A stretch of DNA of 64,000 bases from Lepisosteus oculatus (lineage: Eukaryota; Chordata; Actinopteri; Semionotiformes; Lepisosteidae): contig NC_090709.1 of the NCBI RefSeq assembly GCF_040954835.1, positions 41,672,490 to 41,736,489 on the forward strand, in the 5' to 3' direction. Of this stretch, positions 63,991 to 64,000 are shown one piece after another (position 1 is the first letter of the stretch; every line of letters starts with the position of its first letter). The notes beneath the pieces were generated by a model that was given only the letters and a program-made list of their open reading frames with translations, was not told the DNA's origin and made no database searches. The position numbers and the translations under genes were made by a program.

Positions 63991-64000
63991 TGGAGGTTGA

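Overview
The window is vertebrate nuclear DNA, most likely from a ray-finned fish. Three things point there: GT-AG spliced immunoglobulin (Ig) genes, an alpha-tubulin acetyltransferase gene (atat1) read exon by exon, and fish-type SINE and LINE pieces. The GC-rich, minisatellite-packed style fits a gar- or bowfin-like genome, but I cannot fix the species from sequence alone. Well over half of the window is tandem repeat, and most long open frames are repeat translations, not genes.

Layout. (1) 276-10815, minus strand: an Ig-superfamily inhibitory receptor, reconstructed from spliced exons. It has a V-like domain, a C2-like domain with a Ser/Thr-rich stalk, a transmembrane (TM) exon, two tiny cytoplasmic exons, an exon with an ITSM-type tyrosine motif, and a last exon with two ITIM-type motifs, a stop and a downstream AATAAA. 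Its middle part (TM exon plus two tiny exons) lies in a 3,513-bp unit present twice in direct tandem with no difference I could see. The signal-peptide exon is not found. (2) 12287-12486: a 200-N assembly gap. (3) 14545-23090, minus: seven in-phase coding exons of atat1 that cover the catalytic domain; the C-terminal exons are not found. Its intron 5 holds a 4-kb minisatellite. (4) 25.3-27.8 kb: a 61-bp minisatellite interrupted by a LINE tail and a solo LTR with a 4-bp target duplication. (5) 28060-35235, plus: a complete small two-Ig-domain gene with a signal peptide and a hydrophobic C-terminus that ends right at the stop, suggesting a GPI anchor. (6) 38204-40624, minus: a LINE ORF2 relic with an intact-looking endonuclease and a reverse-transcriptase part without its catalytic motifs. 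(7) 41.0-48.2 kb: four copies of a ~630-bp promoter-like module with an interferon-response (ISRE) motif, separated by CA-rich minisatellites. (8) 49.0-55.7 kb: large minisatellite blocks. (9) 56-59.9 kb: duplicated ~1-kb segments, then two partial Ig exons that look like a decayed Ig gene. (10) 60-64 kb: degenerate repeats.

Biology. ATAT1 is in the MHC region in human. The receptor at 1-10.8 kb (V+C2, TM, ITSM/ITIM tail) and the GPI-type two-Ig gene at 28-35 kb resemble the signalling and GPI-linked arms of the CD2/SLAM family. The window may therefore show an MHC-linked cluster of such receptors in a fish. That family assignment is inference; the exon structures are read directly.
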